Source: Agrypnia vestita (Eukaryota > Arthropoda > Insecta > Trichoptera > Phryganeidae). From it: a stretch of DNA of 64,000 nucleotides. Where the stretch lies: assembly GCA_016648135.1 (NCBI GenBank), contig JADDOH010002281.1:1-64000 (forward strand), read 5' to 3'. The position numbers and the translations under genes are program-made. Under the pieces are notes generated by a model. That model searched no databases and was not told the origin of the DNA. It saw only the letters and a list, made by a program, of their open reading frames with translations. Of this stretch, positions 1-10,316 are shown piece by piece (the first letter of the stretch is position 1; each line of letters begins with the position of its first letter).

Positions 1-5
1 TGGTT

Positions 6-543
6 TTAATTCATGGCCCAAAAGTGTATTGTCTGTACTTTATACATGCATTTTTTTTTATTCAACAAAACATTATTGAACTTCAATACTTCCATCACTT
101 TAGAAAATCGGGAGTCATGTTCTTTCTCGTTACTTCCCCATACTAATATATCATCTATAAAATTTGTTGTCCCTTCGCACTTAATTAACATTTTTTCCAT
201 GATTTTTTGAAATAATCCTGGGACGCATGTCATTCCGAACATAAGTCTTTTGTATCTATAAAGACCGTTAGATGTCATAAAAGTTGTCAAGTATCTTGAA
301 TTAGGATGTAATACTATCACTATCTGATATAATGCATTTTTTTATGTCTAGTTTTGAAAAGTATTGTGCTATATTTATCTTTTCTTTAAATGGTATAGGT
401 GTTCCACGGTAGGGTTGCGTAACTGGTTTTACTGATGAATCAATAGGAATCTCAATTAAAATATCCTTAAATTTCGGAAAAGGTACATTATTCGATTCCT
501 CTTCAAGATGATTTACACTCGCACCTAACCTAAGAACACCCAA
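6..543 (-). pseudogene. Ty3/gypsy reverse transcriptase remnant
   Basis: Two overlapping minus-strand reading frames together resemble the N-terminal and central parts of a Ty3/gypsy reverse transcriptase, the enzyme that copies retrotransposon RNA into DNA. The upstream frame (543 to 301) has the proline-rich approach QPYRGTPIPFKEK and then FSKLDI, which fits catalytic motif A. The downstream frame (320 to 6) has TSNGLYRYKRLMFGM and then FIDDIL at residues 54-59, which fits the YxDD active-site motif with F for Y. A frame change and missing residues separate the two, so this copy cannot make a working enzyme. It continues past the left edge of the window, where RNase H and integrase would be expected. 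The family is confident; the exact clade is not assigned. Confidence 0.85.
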
Positions 544-624
544 TCACATTGCGGTAACATTAGGTTTCGTGATCCGTTTCCAATGACGTACAGTAGCGCG
601 TTCCATTTTTCCATTAGCTTTTAT

Positions 625-819
625 TTATGCTTCAAACGAACCTTTGATTTGTAATGGTGTCTTCCTTCCGTATGCCAATAATATTTGGTATGGCTGTTTT
701 ACTTGTTTTTCAGACTTAATCTTCTTTTCCTTTAGATATTCCCAGGTTTTACAAGATATTAAATTTAATTTACATCCCGAATCTCCTATTTCGCATTTCA
801 CTGTTGCATCGTCGTTCAT
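625..819 (-). pseudogene. Retropepsin-like aspartic protease remnant
   Basis: This short minus-strand frame lies between gag and reverse transcriptase of the same gypsy remnant, which is the expected place for the protease that processes the polyprotein. It shows GDSGCKLNLI near residues 12-21, matching the D-(S/T)-G catalytic loop followed by the hydrophobic stretch of retropepsins. The ILLAYG segment about 30 residues later fits the next beta strand. The frame stops soon after, so the C-terminal flap and the ILG region are missing or out of frame. It is part of a decayed element. Confidence 0.75.
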
Positions 820-1470
820 ATTGAATATGTATTGCGCTTCTTCATTTTCTACAGAACTAACTGCAGTTTCTCTTCGTTGTCGCTTGTTATGGTAATCATT
901 TTCTCTGTCTTCGTTTTGTGAAAGCTTACGTTTCTGTTCATTTAACTTGGTTCTACAGCGTCTCTGGTAATGACACAGTTTTTGACAACTGTTACATTTC
1001 TTGCCTATTGCTGGGCAGGGAACGCCTCCAGGGACATGTGCAAAATTTCCACATCTAGTACATTTTAACGTCAGTCTCCTTTCATTCGACTCTTTTCCTT
1101 GTTTATTCCATCTTGTATTATCTTTATTCCTATTTCTTATAAAAATAACTTCATTCGTTTTATTTTTTCTTTTTATTCATAACTATCTAGCTCAGAACTT
1201 CTAAAGTATTAGCAATAGTAATTACTTTGTCTAATGTAATTTCATCACCCATAGTTAACATTATTTTCCTTAATTCTGATGACAAAGATTTTTCTAGTAT
1301 TTGATCCATTGTGTGATCGCCTGGTTTTTCTGACTCACATTTTGTTGCCTGGTCTCTTAATTTAATAAGAAATTTTTCAAAACTTTCTCCTTCATCTTGC
1401 TTAACAAGTCGGAAAATGTGCCGTTCAAATGTCTTGTTTTGTTTAGAGAGGAAATAGTCATCTACGTAAA
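820..1470 (-). pseudogene. Gypsy gag remnant with two zinc knuckles
   Basis: The minus strand reads as a gag polyprotein end. From about 1470 to 1200 it encodes a capsid-like segment with ERHIFRLVKQDEGESFEKF and then a conserved LRDQATKC block, typical of insect gypsy-class capsids. From 1062 to 955 it encodes two cysteine-histidine motifs. The second (996-955) is an exact CX2CX4HX4C nucleic-acid-binding zinc knuckle, and the first is a C-C-H-C variant with longer spacing. The GKKC word between them is common in such nucleocapsids. The capsid reading runs to about 1470, where it is cut off by the 89-bp satellite array. No start codon is visible, so the 5' part of gag is lost. Confidence 0.75.
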
Positions 1471-1471
1471 A

Positions 1472-3125
1472 GTGCCTTCAATTTAATGAGAGCCAACTGT
1501 ACATTCAATTTAATGAATGTCCGTGACCTGAAAAATACATCCAATTTAATGGACGTCAAAGTGCCTTCAATTTAATGAGAGCCAACTGTACATTCAATTT
1601 AATGAATGTCCGCGACCTGAAAAATACATCCAATTTAATGGACGTCAAAGTGCCTTCAATTTAATGAGAGCCAACTGTGCATTCAATTTAATGAATGTCC
1701 GCGACCTGAAAAATACATCCAATTTAATGGACGTCAAAGTGCCTTCCATTTAATGAGAGCCAACTGTGCATTCAATTTAATGAATGTCCGCGACCTGAAA
1801 AATACATCCAATTTAATGGACGTCAAAGTACCTTTAATTTAATGAGAGCCAACTGTGCATTCAATTTAATGAATGTCTGCGACCTGTCAAATTTAACGAA
1901 TGTCCGCGACCTGAAAAATACATCCAATTTAATGGACGTCACAGTGCCTTCAATTTAATGAGAGCCAACTGTGCATTCAATTTAATGAATGTCCGCGACC
2001 TGAAAAATACATCCAATTTAATGGACGTCAAAGTGCCTTCAATTTAATGAGAGCCAACTGTACATTCAATTTAATGAATGTCCGCGACCTGAAAAATACA
2101 TCCAATTTAATGGACGTCAAAGTGCCTTCAATTTAATGAGAGCCAACTGTACATTCAATTTAATGAATGTCCGCGACCTGAAAAATACATCCAATTTAAT
2201 GGACGTCAAAGTGCCTTCAATTTAATGAGAGCCAACTGTGCATTCAATTTAATGAATGTCCGCGACCTGAAAAATACATCCAATTTAATGGACGTCAAAG
2301 TGCCTTCAATTTAATGAGAGCCAACTGTGCATTCAATTTAATGAATGTCCGCGACCTGAAAAATACATCCAATTTAATGGACGTCAAAGTGCCTTCAATT
2401 TAATGAGAGCCAACTGTGCATTCAATTTAATGAATGTCCGCGACCTGAAAAATACATCCAATTTAATGGACGTCAAAGTGCCTTCAATTTAATGAGAGCC
2501 AACTGTGCATTCAATTTAATGAATGTCCGCGACCTGAAAAATACATCCAATTTAATGGACGTCAAAGTGCCTTCAATTTAATGAGAGCCAACTGTGCATT
2601 CAATTTAATGAATGTCCGCGACCTGAAAAATACATCCAATTTAATGGACGTCAAAGTGCCTTCAATTTAATGAGAGCCAACTGTACATTCAATTTAATGA
2701 ATGTCCGCGACCTGAAAAATACATCCAATTTAATGGACGTCAAAGTGCCTTCAATTTAATGAGAGCCAACTGTGCATTCAATTTAATGAATGTCCGCGAC
2801 CTGAAAAATACATCCAATTTAATGGACGTCAAAGTGCCTTCAATTTAATGAGAGCCAACTGTACATTCAATTTAATGAATGTCCGCGACCTGAAAAATAC
2901 ATCCAATTTAATGGACGTCAAAGTGCCTTCAATTTAATGAGAGCCAACTGTACATTCAATTTAATGAATGTCCGCGACCTGAAAAATACATCCAATTTAA
3001 TGGACGTCAAAGTGCCTTCAATTTAATGAGAGCCAACTGTACATTCAATTTAATGAATGTCCGCGACCTGAAAAATACATCCAATTTAATGGACGTCAAA
3101 GAGCCTTCAATTTAATGAGAGCCAA
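1472..3125. repeat. 89-bp satellite array (about 18 copies)
   Basis: Near-identical units start at 1472, 1561 and 1650 and so on, giving an 89-bp period. Copies differ mainly at single bases, for example GTACATTC versus GTGCATTC. Each unit contains three sub-units of about 30 bp, each centred on ATTTAA flanked by short inverted arms. One unit near 1880-1910 has an extra partial sub-unit of 27 bp. The array begins exactly where the gag remnant ends and finishes near 3125 in unrelated AT-rich DNA. High copy identity suggests recent expansion or homogenisation. Confidence 0.95.
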
Positions 3126-4272
3126 TATACATTCCATTCCAATTAAAATGTAGTTCAACTTTATTTCCATAAAAAGGAAAGTTCACGATGGCCAAAGTAT
3201 CTAATACTATGGCGACACATCCTATATAAAACAATCAACAAGACGACAACCCGTATAATATGTGCTAAACTTTTTTTTATGGTAATTTTTAATTAAAATT
3301 ATAATTACACAAGTAATTAAATCTAGACTAAATGAAATCTGAAAAGTTATATCTAACACTTTTCAACTTTACTTAGCGCCCTTAAGGTGAGTATTCGCGA
3401 AAACGGCGCGTATAAATTATCAAAATATTATTATTATTAGCGTGTCCACTACCAGCGTGTCCCGTCCTAAGAATTGTGAAAACAGGGTTGGCGTCTAATT
3501 GCCACATTTTTTACATAAACTATCGGAGGAGTTCCCAAGGTTTATAATATGGAGAAAATCAATGATGTCCAGGAACTGATCGCATACGGAGGCTGGAACA
3601 CATATAACTTATAAAATTCACAAGATTTTCCAAGTAACATCGAGAACATTTTTTTTGTTGTTTTATTATTCAAGAAAATATACACAATCTGCGATGGATA
3701 TTTCCCTTCAATTCTACGATGATATAGGATGTCTCCTTAACTTTATTGTTTAAAATGGCAGTTAAATTGTATTTGTTGAGTGGTTTTTGCTAATCAATGT
3801 GCACTAGATATCAATATTTTTGTTGTTAAATATATCATACTGGGCCTTAAATGACACCTTTATATTATCTTTGTATGAAAATCTTTGATTCACAAAATTT
3901 ATCTTTTCTTATCTAAATTGAACTAATCTTGAAATAATTTTATTGCAATTTGAGTAATCTTTTATTATATTAATTATTTTAAACCTTTGAGAAATTGTGA
4001 GATCTAATTTTTTATTTTATTTTAATTAAATAAATTTGTATTTTATTGCCAACAGACATTTCGATTTCTCTTACAATATACCTTTTCCATAAAGCAATGT
4101 GTATCACGTGTAGTATTCTAGCTATATAAAGTACAATTATAAATTTTATTTAATCAACGAATCCATTCTTATTGCAATACCATCTGGCTGTCGGAGCATG
4201 AAGTACATGTAAGTCCGAGGAGCAATTTTTTTGGTAAACGAAATAGCTTGTCGGCTATGTTACGTCATAATA
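3126..4272. other. AT-rich stretch without recognised feature
   Basis: I see no open frame above background, no clear repeat and no terminal signals here. It is AT-rich non-coding DNA between the satellite array and the pogo-like element. Confidence 0.6.
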
Positions 4273-4564
4273 CAGTCGAACTCGGTTATAAGGAGCGCGA
4301 CGGGACCGACTAAATTTGCTCCTTATAGCCGGGACTCCTTATATCCGGGATAGGTAAATTTCACTTTCTAATTTTTTTTTGACTGTGATGTTATTTTCAA
4401 GAGCAGCTAAAAAAAACGTCCTTAATTTTCCAGAGCAATGAAACTGTAGAAGACGATAGTGAAAACTTTTTACAGACTTCGGAATTTTTGGTGCCATGTT
4501 CTATTTCACGAATAATTTCGACTTTTTCGCGAACCGAGAGACACTTTCGTTTGTTAGTGGACAT
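4273..4564 (-). mobile_element. Pogo/Tigger-like DNA transposon end
   Basis: The sequence CAGTCGAACTCGGTTATAAG begins at 4273, directly after a TA dinucleotide (4271-4272). This fits the terminal inverted repeat start and TA target of pogo-type elements. Sub-terminal repeats of the CTCCTTATA/GGAGCGC type follow. The minus strand then encodes the N-terminus of a CENP-B-like transposase (4564-4397). The matching right-hand terminus is not clear, so the element is truncated or internally deleted and its right border is unknown. Confidence 0.7.
4397..4564 (-). pseudogene. Pogo-like transposase N-terminal HTH fragment
   Basis: This 55-codon minus-strand frame was too short for a 60-residue cut-off. 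It starts MSTNKRKCLSVREKVEII, continues with a charged helix and EVCKKFSLSSSTVSLLWK, then stops. This matches the first helix-turn-helix of the CENP-B/pogo DNA-binding region (KRK near the start, a V-EIIREIE helix, S-STVS-LWK recognition helix). In intact transposases of this class that region binds the terminal repeats and is followed by a second HTH and a DDE catalytic domain. Neither follows here, so this is a dead fragment. The assignment is by motif only. Confidence 0.75.
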
Positions 4565-4771
4565 GTTTCCGATAGAGCAATTCGCGTTTAACTTATTAGG
4601 CTTTCAAATGCTAATACAGTAAACTGCATAAAACAAACTGTCACCTCAAATATTTTGGAAACACCCCCAGTAATCGGAGTTATATGACAGTTCTCAACAT
4701 TCAGTTCGGCATCCCTTTGATAAGAAATGCCGACAACTATTGTTTGCCTGTGCACGTGGCATTTTCGGACA

Positions 4772-4825
4772 CACTTAATCAGGGTTCATTTTTGTGTACA
4801 TCATAAAATGAACCCTAATTAAGTG
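4772..4825. repeat. 21-bp inverted repeat (hairpin)
   Basis: The left arm 4772-4792 and right arm 4805-4825 are reverse complements with one mismatch in 21 bp, separated by a 12-base loop. No transposon terminal signal is evident around it. It may be a small snapback relic or a structured RNA, and nothing seen here decides between them. Confidence 0.85.
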
Positions 4826-5794
4826 CGAGCCGCTTCAAAAGCAAAGTTCATTGTTATGAGTACGTACATATATGAATACGTTGACCGAAAATAAATTTAA
4901 ATGTTCTTAAAAAAATATACTCGAGAAATAATAGGGCAATCACCACCATGTATTTGTATTGACCGCATATGGTGTAACTTTAATCATTTAAATAATATAA
5001 AGATAAATTTTTTCGAAAAAATAACATCACTGACCATCACACTACAATTTATATAAACTACGATATCTTAAAACCTACAGAGAAGATTCGAAACAATAAA
5101 TTAAAATCTTTTTTAAAACAAAACATATTAAAATAAAAATTAAACAATGAAAAAACCAGTCTAATTCTGTCGACTGAACTGTACATATTATTACAAAATA
5201 TGTAATGTTAATTTCAAATATTCAGTATTACGAAAGCATATGGGTAACAAAATAACAAGAAAAATACTGACAAAAAGTTTTCCATTCGTTGTAGCGGCGG
5301 CGGAGTGGGGCGCGGGCGGGGGAGGAATGTGACCCGTAATGAGAAAATCCTTTTCCTCCATCACGCCTAACGCTTTGCGTCCCGGTCTAATAGTTCGTTG
5401 AACAAGTTTCGCACCTCGAGAATTACACCGTAGTACACTTCCATCGAACTTTCGGTCCAATTCAATGTTCAATCTAATTAATTTTATTGCCTATGTCTGT
5501 AAAATTGTGTTTTGGAGTACGAAAGTCGTCAAAAAATTAATTTTTGCCAAGTATAAAATAAAAAATTTTGCTAATAAAAATAAACGCAAGATATACAATC
5601 AAGATCCTTTATACAATTCTTGTTAGGTACCGAGCGCATTTTGGAATTTTATTTTAAGGAATGCTTTAAAGCTGCTCAATAGAGAAGTAGAAGTATTCTG
5701 TTTTTTTGCAATTCTATGTTGCTTTTGCACTTTTCAAGGATAATTCTACAATATTGTGAAAAAAGAATAACATAACATCTTCAGGCCCTCATGA
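4826..5794. other. AT-rich stretch with one unsupported ORF
   Basis: The minus strand has a 93-codon frame at 5191-5472 with a proline/alanine-rich middle and a hydrophobic C-terminus. I recognise no family in it, and no splice or promoter context supports it. The rest is AT-rich with no recognised feature. Confidence 0.4.
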
Positions 5795-6044
5795 TTGCCG
5801 GCTCAAGCGACAGTTGCAACGATTCGCGTAAGGGATAGTTGTGAAGTGTTCAGCAGTTCAGGAGTGAAGAGGAGGTTGACCACTGTTGGTGCTGCTTCCT
5901 CCTCTGAAAGTGATTCAGAGGAGGAAGCTAACCCGGAGAAGGAAGCTTACTGGGAAGAAGCAGACCATGATTTCATGAGTAATGATCAGATTCCATTGTG
6001 TGTAGTTTTTTTGCGATATTCTGCGTATATATCGACTTCTCTGG
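5795..6044 (+). pseudogene. Duplicated acidic-ORF fragment, copy 1
   Basis: The plus strand encodes a short serine/glutamate-rich stretch (SSSESDSEEEANPEKEAYWE) preceded by KRRLTTV. A diverged copy of the same DNA lies at 20575-20745, sharing a GSS-S, ERRLTTV and later ADHD region in different frames. Two copies in unrelated surroundings indicate that this is part of a repetitive element or a repeatedly copied gene. Acidic regions of this kind occur at the N-terminus of several transposase families, including piggyBac-like ones, but no catalytic domain follows in either copy, so I do not assign a family. Confidence 0.45.
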
Positions 6045-6160
6045 CTGACATTTCGGACTCTAGTGCAGGGAGTATCAGCATGGTGTGGTGACATCAGCCT
6101 TGATGATGGAACCTGTAATGGGATCCAAAACTTCGGTCAGAGAGGTCAGATATATACTAC
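6045..6160 (+). mobile_element. Decayed hairpin terminus, Penelope-like (candidate)
   Basis: An imperfect inverted repeat of about 33 bp is arranged around a core with ACATCAGCCTTGATGATGG, then GGGATCC, AAAAC and TTCGG. The order and spacing match the better preserved hairpin at 19002-19186, with changes in bases that a hammerhead would need (TTGATGA for CTGATGA, AAAAC for GAAAC). I read it as an older copy of the same terminal structure. Membership of Penelope-like elements is inferred from that similarity. Confidence 0.5.
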
Positions 6161-6359
6161 AGAATCAGGGCTTTGGAGCCACAGGAGCTGGTGTTTTTAC
6201 AAATATATATATTTTTTAAATAAATTTAAAAAAAATACCCTAAACATACTTCAAATTTTATTTTGGATTATCAACAAATATATTTATTCCCTTTTTTATT
6301 ACCGCTAAACAGGACTTTCGTGATACACAAAAAAATATACATTGCCAAACTTTTGACAA

Positions 6360-6790
6360 ATGTTCTTTGCCAGGGCGTGCATTGCGAACAAGAAGCATAA
6401 CATTTATTTATACATTGTCATAGGTCTCTTGATATTTGTATTTTTGACAATGTTTTGGAAGTTTCCGCCATTTTGCGCCAGGCTAGCGTCTGCCTGCGCG
6501 CGCATCTTCTCGGCGTGCGTTGCGCGCGCCGACGGCATCTTTTTACGGGCTGTCATCGGTATCAATTGCAAAAGGGCACCGCTCAGGTTTTGTCGTGTAA
6601 ATAGTCCGGAAATTGACGCAGGATTTGCATAGTTATTGATATTATGTGTACGAATGTGTAAAGTGTCTCGCGGCAAGAAAGCTTCCGTGTTGTGTGGATG
6701 GTTCCAGCGTTTATTGCGTATAGCCGGCGAAATCGCAAAAGTTTTAAATGGCCGCCGTCGCCGCTGAGTTAAAGGTTAAAATAATCACGG
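6360..6790. other. CpG-rich island with short ORFs
   Basis: GC and CpG content rise sharply between about 6470 and 6620, and a short GCC-rich start, ATGGCCGCCGTCGCCGCTGA, lies at about 6749. Long frames are open on both strands (90 codons each), as expected for GC-rich DNA, so openness alone is weak evidence. The 6749 start reads MAAVAAELK and could continue through a splice donor-like GTTAAA, but no following exon was found. This may be a promoter or first-exon region, or a relic of a GC-rich element. Confidence 0.3.
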
Positions 6791-6810
6791 AAATAGTGTT
6801 TTAAACGCCG

Positions 6811-6838
6811 ATATTTATTTATTTATTTATTTATTTAA
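6811..6838. repeat. TTTA simple repeat
   Basis: About six TTTA units precede an ACGGTACAACGTACC sequence. On the minus strand this would be a TAAA-type tail, as found at the 3' ends of some non-LTR retroelements, but no coding remnant supports that here. Confidence 0.8.
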
Positions 6839-7106
6839 TACACGGTACAACGTACCATTAAAAAAACAATATATATAAAGATGTTTAGATTGAAAGGTAA
6901 TAATAAAAAAGGAGATAAGGTATAATTCTATCAAAAACAATTAATAAAGTGATATATAAAGAAAAATAAAACATTAAGTGAATAACATAAAGTATAACAA
7001 AATTACATCAAATGAAATAATAGTTATCAAATCAAATATGAAAGTCAACAATCAATAAAACTATAACAAATTGTGTTTTTATTTAATATTGCGATTTTAT
7101 TTAATA

Positions 7107-7515
7107 ATGTAAAAGTTTTCCAACGGTTAACAACGAATTTGTACTATAAGATCGATGTCCATGTACAATCGTTCAATAAATAAAGTTGTTTATCATAATT
7201 AATAAAAGGCGCTGTCAACCAGTGAATTTGTAAAAGTTTTCCAACGGTTAACAACGAATTTGTACTATAAGATCGATATCCATGTATAATCGTTCAATAA
7301 ATACAGTTGTTTATCATAATTAATAAAAGGCGCCGTCAACCAGTGAATTTGTAAAAATTTTCCAACGGTTAACAACGAATTTGTACTATAAGATCGATGT
7401 CCATGTACAATCGTTCAATAAATACAGTTATTTATCATAATTAATAAAAGGTGCCGTCAACCAGTGAATTTGTAAAAGTCCAACAATTAACAACGAATTT
7501 GTACTATAAGATTGA
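7107..7515. repeat. 121-bp tandem repeat (about 3.4 copies)
   Basis: The word GTACTATAAGAT recurs at 7141, 7262, 7383 and 7501, giving periods of 121, 121 and 118 bp. Each unit includes CCAACGGTTAACAACGAATT and GTTTATCATAATTAATAAAA. Copies differ by a few substitutions, and the last has a short deletion. No coding potential is seen. Confidence 0.95.
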
Positions 7516-8171
7516 TGTATTCATATTAATTTTATTGTGGAAAACGCGCCAATTTCGATCGTAATTATTCCCGACGACGGGGTGGTCGTTTGTTTTTTGT
7601 TGTAAGAGATACGGGAGCCAAGGATCAATCCATTTAAAATTCTCTCTTGTCATAAAAACACCCTCATTGTGTGGGCCGGACACGTGTTAGCTGCGTTGGT
7701 TGAAACGACCGTTCGTTCATAAAGAAACATTGAACATGATTTATAACTAATAGTTCTGGGTAATTCGACAATGACTGCCGAGGTTCATTATATTAGGAAG
7801 GTCCGCTATTGTCTCTATAAGGAAGAAATATATTACGAAGAATTGACAGGTTACATGGTCTACCGCAACTTTTCCGGGTACTGGCCGATTGTCTTAGGAT
7901 AGAAACACATTAATTACGACGACCGAAAAACTGTCTGTAAGTTATATAATAGAAAAATAAGGACATGTAGAAAAAATTCCATAGATCTCTTTTAGCTATC
8001 GCTGTCAAGTCACATCCGTTGAATTTCAAACCACCCATTATTACAAGTAGCCAGGACCTACTCTAGAATGAGGGAGATATTGTCTTGTAAATATCAATAT
8101 TATATTAAGATTATCGATAATTAAATGTTCCTTAATAGGTAGTTAAGACTGATGTATAATATATGATTATT
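7516..8171. other. Unassigned stretch with a 43-codon ORF
   Basis: A small plus-strand frame at 7771-7902 starts MTAEVHYIRKVRYCLY and contains ELTGYMVYRNFSGYW. It looks more protein-like than its neighbours, but I recognise no family. It could be a transposon remnant upstream of the gypsy LTR. Nothing else stands out. Confidence 0.3.
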
Positions 8172-8235
8172 ACCTTGTGATTTTGACGATTATATTTTGA
8201 CCTCTGTCAAAATATAATCGTCAAAATCACAAGGT
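8172..8235. repeat. Perfect 30-bp hairpin with 4-base loop
   Basis: The arms 8172-8201 and 8206-8235 are exact reverse complements of 30 bp around the loop CTCT. A CT-rich run (CTTCTCTTCTTC type) follows directly. The perfect match suggests recent origin, for example by a snap-back copying event, or selection on a structured transcript. Confidence 0.95.
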
Positions 8236-8654
8236 TCTTCTCTTCTTCTCTTCTTCACTTCACTTCTCTAAGTGAATATACCTACTTCTTACTGTGTGTG
8301 TTTTTTATTGGACTTTAATGTAATGTAGAACGTATAGATTAAGGTAAATGTATAGATAGAGATGTAGTTTATAATTTGAATGTAAATATATGTTAGCTAT
8401 ATTAATAAAAAGGGGTTAGGTACCTACTAAGTGCTAAGATTTTGTATAGTGATAAAATAATTGTTTTTACCAGTTGTACTAAATTTTAAGGTAATTAGTT
8501 AAATAGATTATTAAATAAAATAATTAAATATTTATAGTACAATTTAGTCGAATTTATTTATGTAATTAATTGTATGTATTGTTTTTATCAGTTTTACTAA
8601 ATTTTAAGGTGTTTATTTTTTTAGTTAATTAATAGTAAAATAAATATTAGGGGG

Positions 8655-9630
8655 TGTAGTCGGAAATTAGGCCTATCCAATAAGGATCGGCGGAGGAACG
8701 AAGGGATTGGCCACACATGGAGAGGCAGGCCCACAGCCGCCAAGACTCTATATAAGAGACGGCTGGCCCCTCCCACAGACAGTTGAAACCCGGAGAGAAG
8801 GTGTGACAGTTGAAGCCCGGAGAAAGGAGTGAGTCACGACGGCTGAGAGTGGACCAGTGAGGGTCGAAGCGCTCCGTAGACGAGAGTGACGAGATGCCTA
8901 CTGGCCGTGTGGTAGAACAGAAGTAGTGGAATTCAACGGGTCAGTGCGACAGTTGAGTTGACTATGCAGTGGAGCTCCGCGGAAGACAGGGAAGTGTCTC
9001 CAGAGGCAACGGTCAGGACCGGTCAGAGCGACCGTCCAGTGGACCCCTCGAACGAGGACCTAGAAGTCTATCAACAGCGGCATCAGGTGGATTGAGTAGC
9101 TTGATACTACCGCTGTTATAGACAGGTCCAGAAGAAGACGATAGGATCAGTGGATCCGGTTATCAGGGCGATAACCAGGCCGTCAGTGCCGGCACAGAAG
9201 ACGAGAACGTGGAAGACGTGGCCATCATCGCACCACGCGTGGCTGAAATAAGACGACGAAGAGAAGACCGGAGATTTAAGGTAGTAGTAATAAGATTAAT
9301 TTTTGTTGTTTGTATAATCATTGTGCCCCTATAGATAATATATGATGTCACGTGTAATTGTACCATAAGCTACTTCTGTATAATTTTCTTTTATTGATTT
9401 ATTTTGTGTGTCCGTAGGTTAAGGTTTGATTTCTAGGAATATAATTATTTTTGTAATATAATTTTTTTATTTTGTCTCCCCGTCCCACCCTCTAAGTGAC
9501 TGATTGAAAGAATAGCGATACAGCCTGAGAGCACGAGGTGCGAATTCGAGCACCTCCGCCTCCTGGCGTAGCCAGGACCTCTCTAATTAATTTAATTCCA
9601 GCTAATTAAATTAAAAGTCGTATCGTTACG
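8655..9630 (+). mobile_element. LTR of gypsy family 2 (full-length candidate)
   Basis: The region starts TGTAGTCGGAAATTAGGCC, just after a purine run AGGGGG, and ends directly before a primer binding site at 9631. It carries TATATAA at 8749 and two related GTTGAAACCCGG/GTTGAAGCCCGG words downstream. The 3' 543 bp are repeated in inverted orientation at 13495-14040, confirming that this is a repeat unit belonging to the element. The LTR does not show the usual terminal CA, and no second same-strand LTR is present for comparison, so the exact ends are estimates. Internal open frames on the minus strand are not considered genes. Confidence 0.7.
8749..8755 (+). promoter_or_regulatory. TATA box in LTR
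   Basis: TATATAA lies within CTCTATATAAGAGACGG, and an ACAGACAGTTG initiator-like sequence lies about 30 bases downstream. This arrangement fits an RNA polymerase II promoter in the U3/R part of an LTR. It is a motif match only. Confidence 0.55.
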
Positions 9631-9648
9631 TGGCGCCCAACGTGGGGC
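9631..9648 (+). promoter_or_regulatory. Primer binding site (tRNA-Lys type)
   Basis: TGGCGCCCAACGTGGGGC directly follows the LTR. It is complementary to the 3' end of a lysine tRNA of the 1,2 type, and TGG pairs with the CCA tail. It would prime minus-strand DNA synthesis. The same site appears on the minus strand at 13477-13494. Confidence 0.85.
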
Positions 9649-10316
9649 CCGATGTCCACAGGTGGACATATTGAAAAAAGGCTTTTCAACGGATCTTGCC
9701 CTGAGATTATTAAATTAATTTAATAAAAGAAATAATTAATTAACAGTCACATGTGGGACGAAAGTAGAGTGCGTAATTTATTAAATAAATTTCAAATAGT
9801 TTAAATGTTCTATCAAAACATTTTGGCGCTCGACGTATTAGTTAGAAAGTACAATGTATAGTTGATAAATATTCCTTTTGAATACGTAAATATAGATAAT
9901 TTCGTAAGAAGTACATGATAATATAACAGCTGTAGAAATAGTCAAACCTTTTTTTTTTGTTGGTTTCCAAATCCTTACAGCGGGACGGACAAACAATTGT
10001 AAGTACTCGAGAAGGGTCGTTTCAAGTACTAGGTTACTAGGTCATTAGACCCGTAATTATCACCTCATTATATTTTTATTACGGGGAGCCAACCTATCAG
10101 AAATAGTTTATGATCTGTTTTCAATTTACTGTGGTTTGAGTGTAAACAATTTTAACAATGCTTTCGACTTCGGCCGGGATTTATTTTTGTACGATATAGT
10201 TTGGCAAATAGGCGATTTTTACTGAAATAATTGTTCTGTATACCTAACATTAATATATTTTTTTGTGCTGACTCATAAGTTTTAAAATTTAACTGCAATT
10301 ACTGCGTCGTCGTATT

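Noticed and set aside
9163..9366. Minus-strand 67-codon frame in the LTR, repeated at 13759-13965
   Set aside because: It occurs in both LTR copies simply because the DNA is the same, and it is serine/threonine-rich with no family. LTRs do not normally encode proteins.
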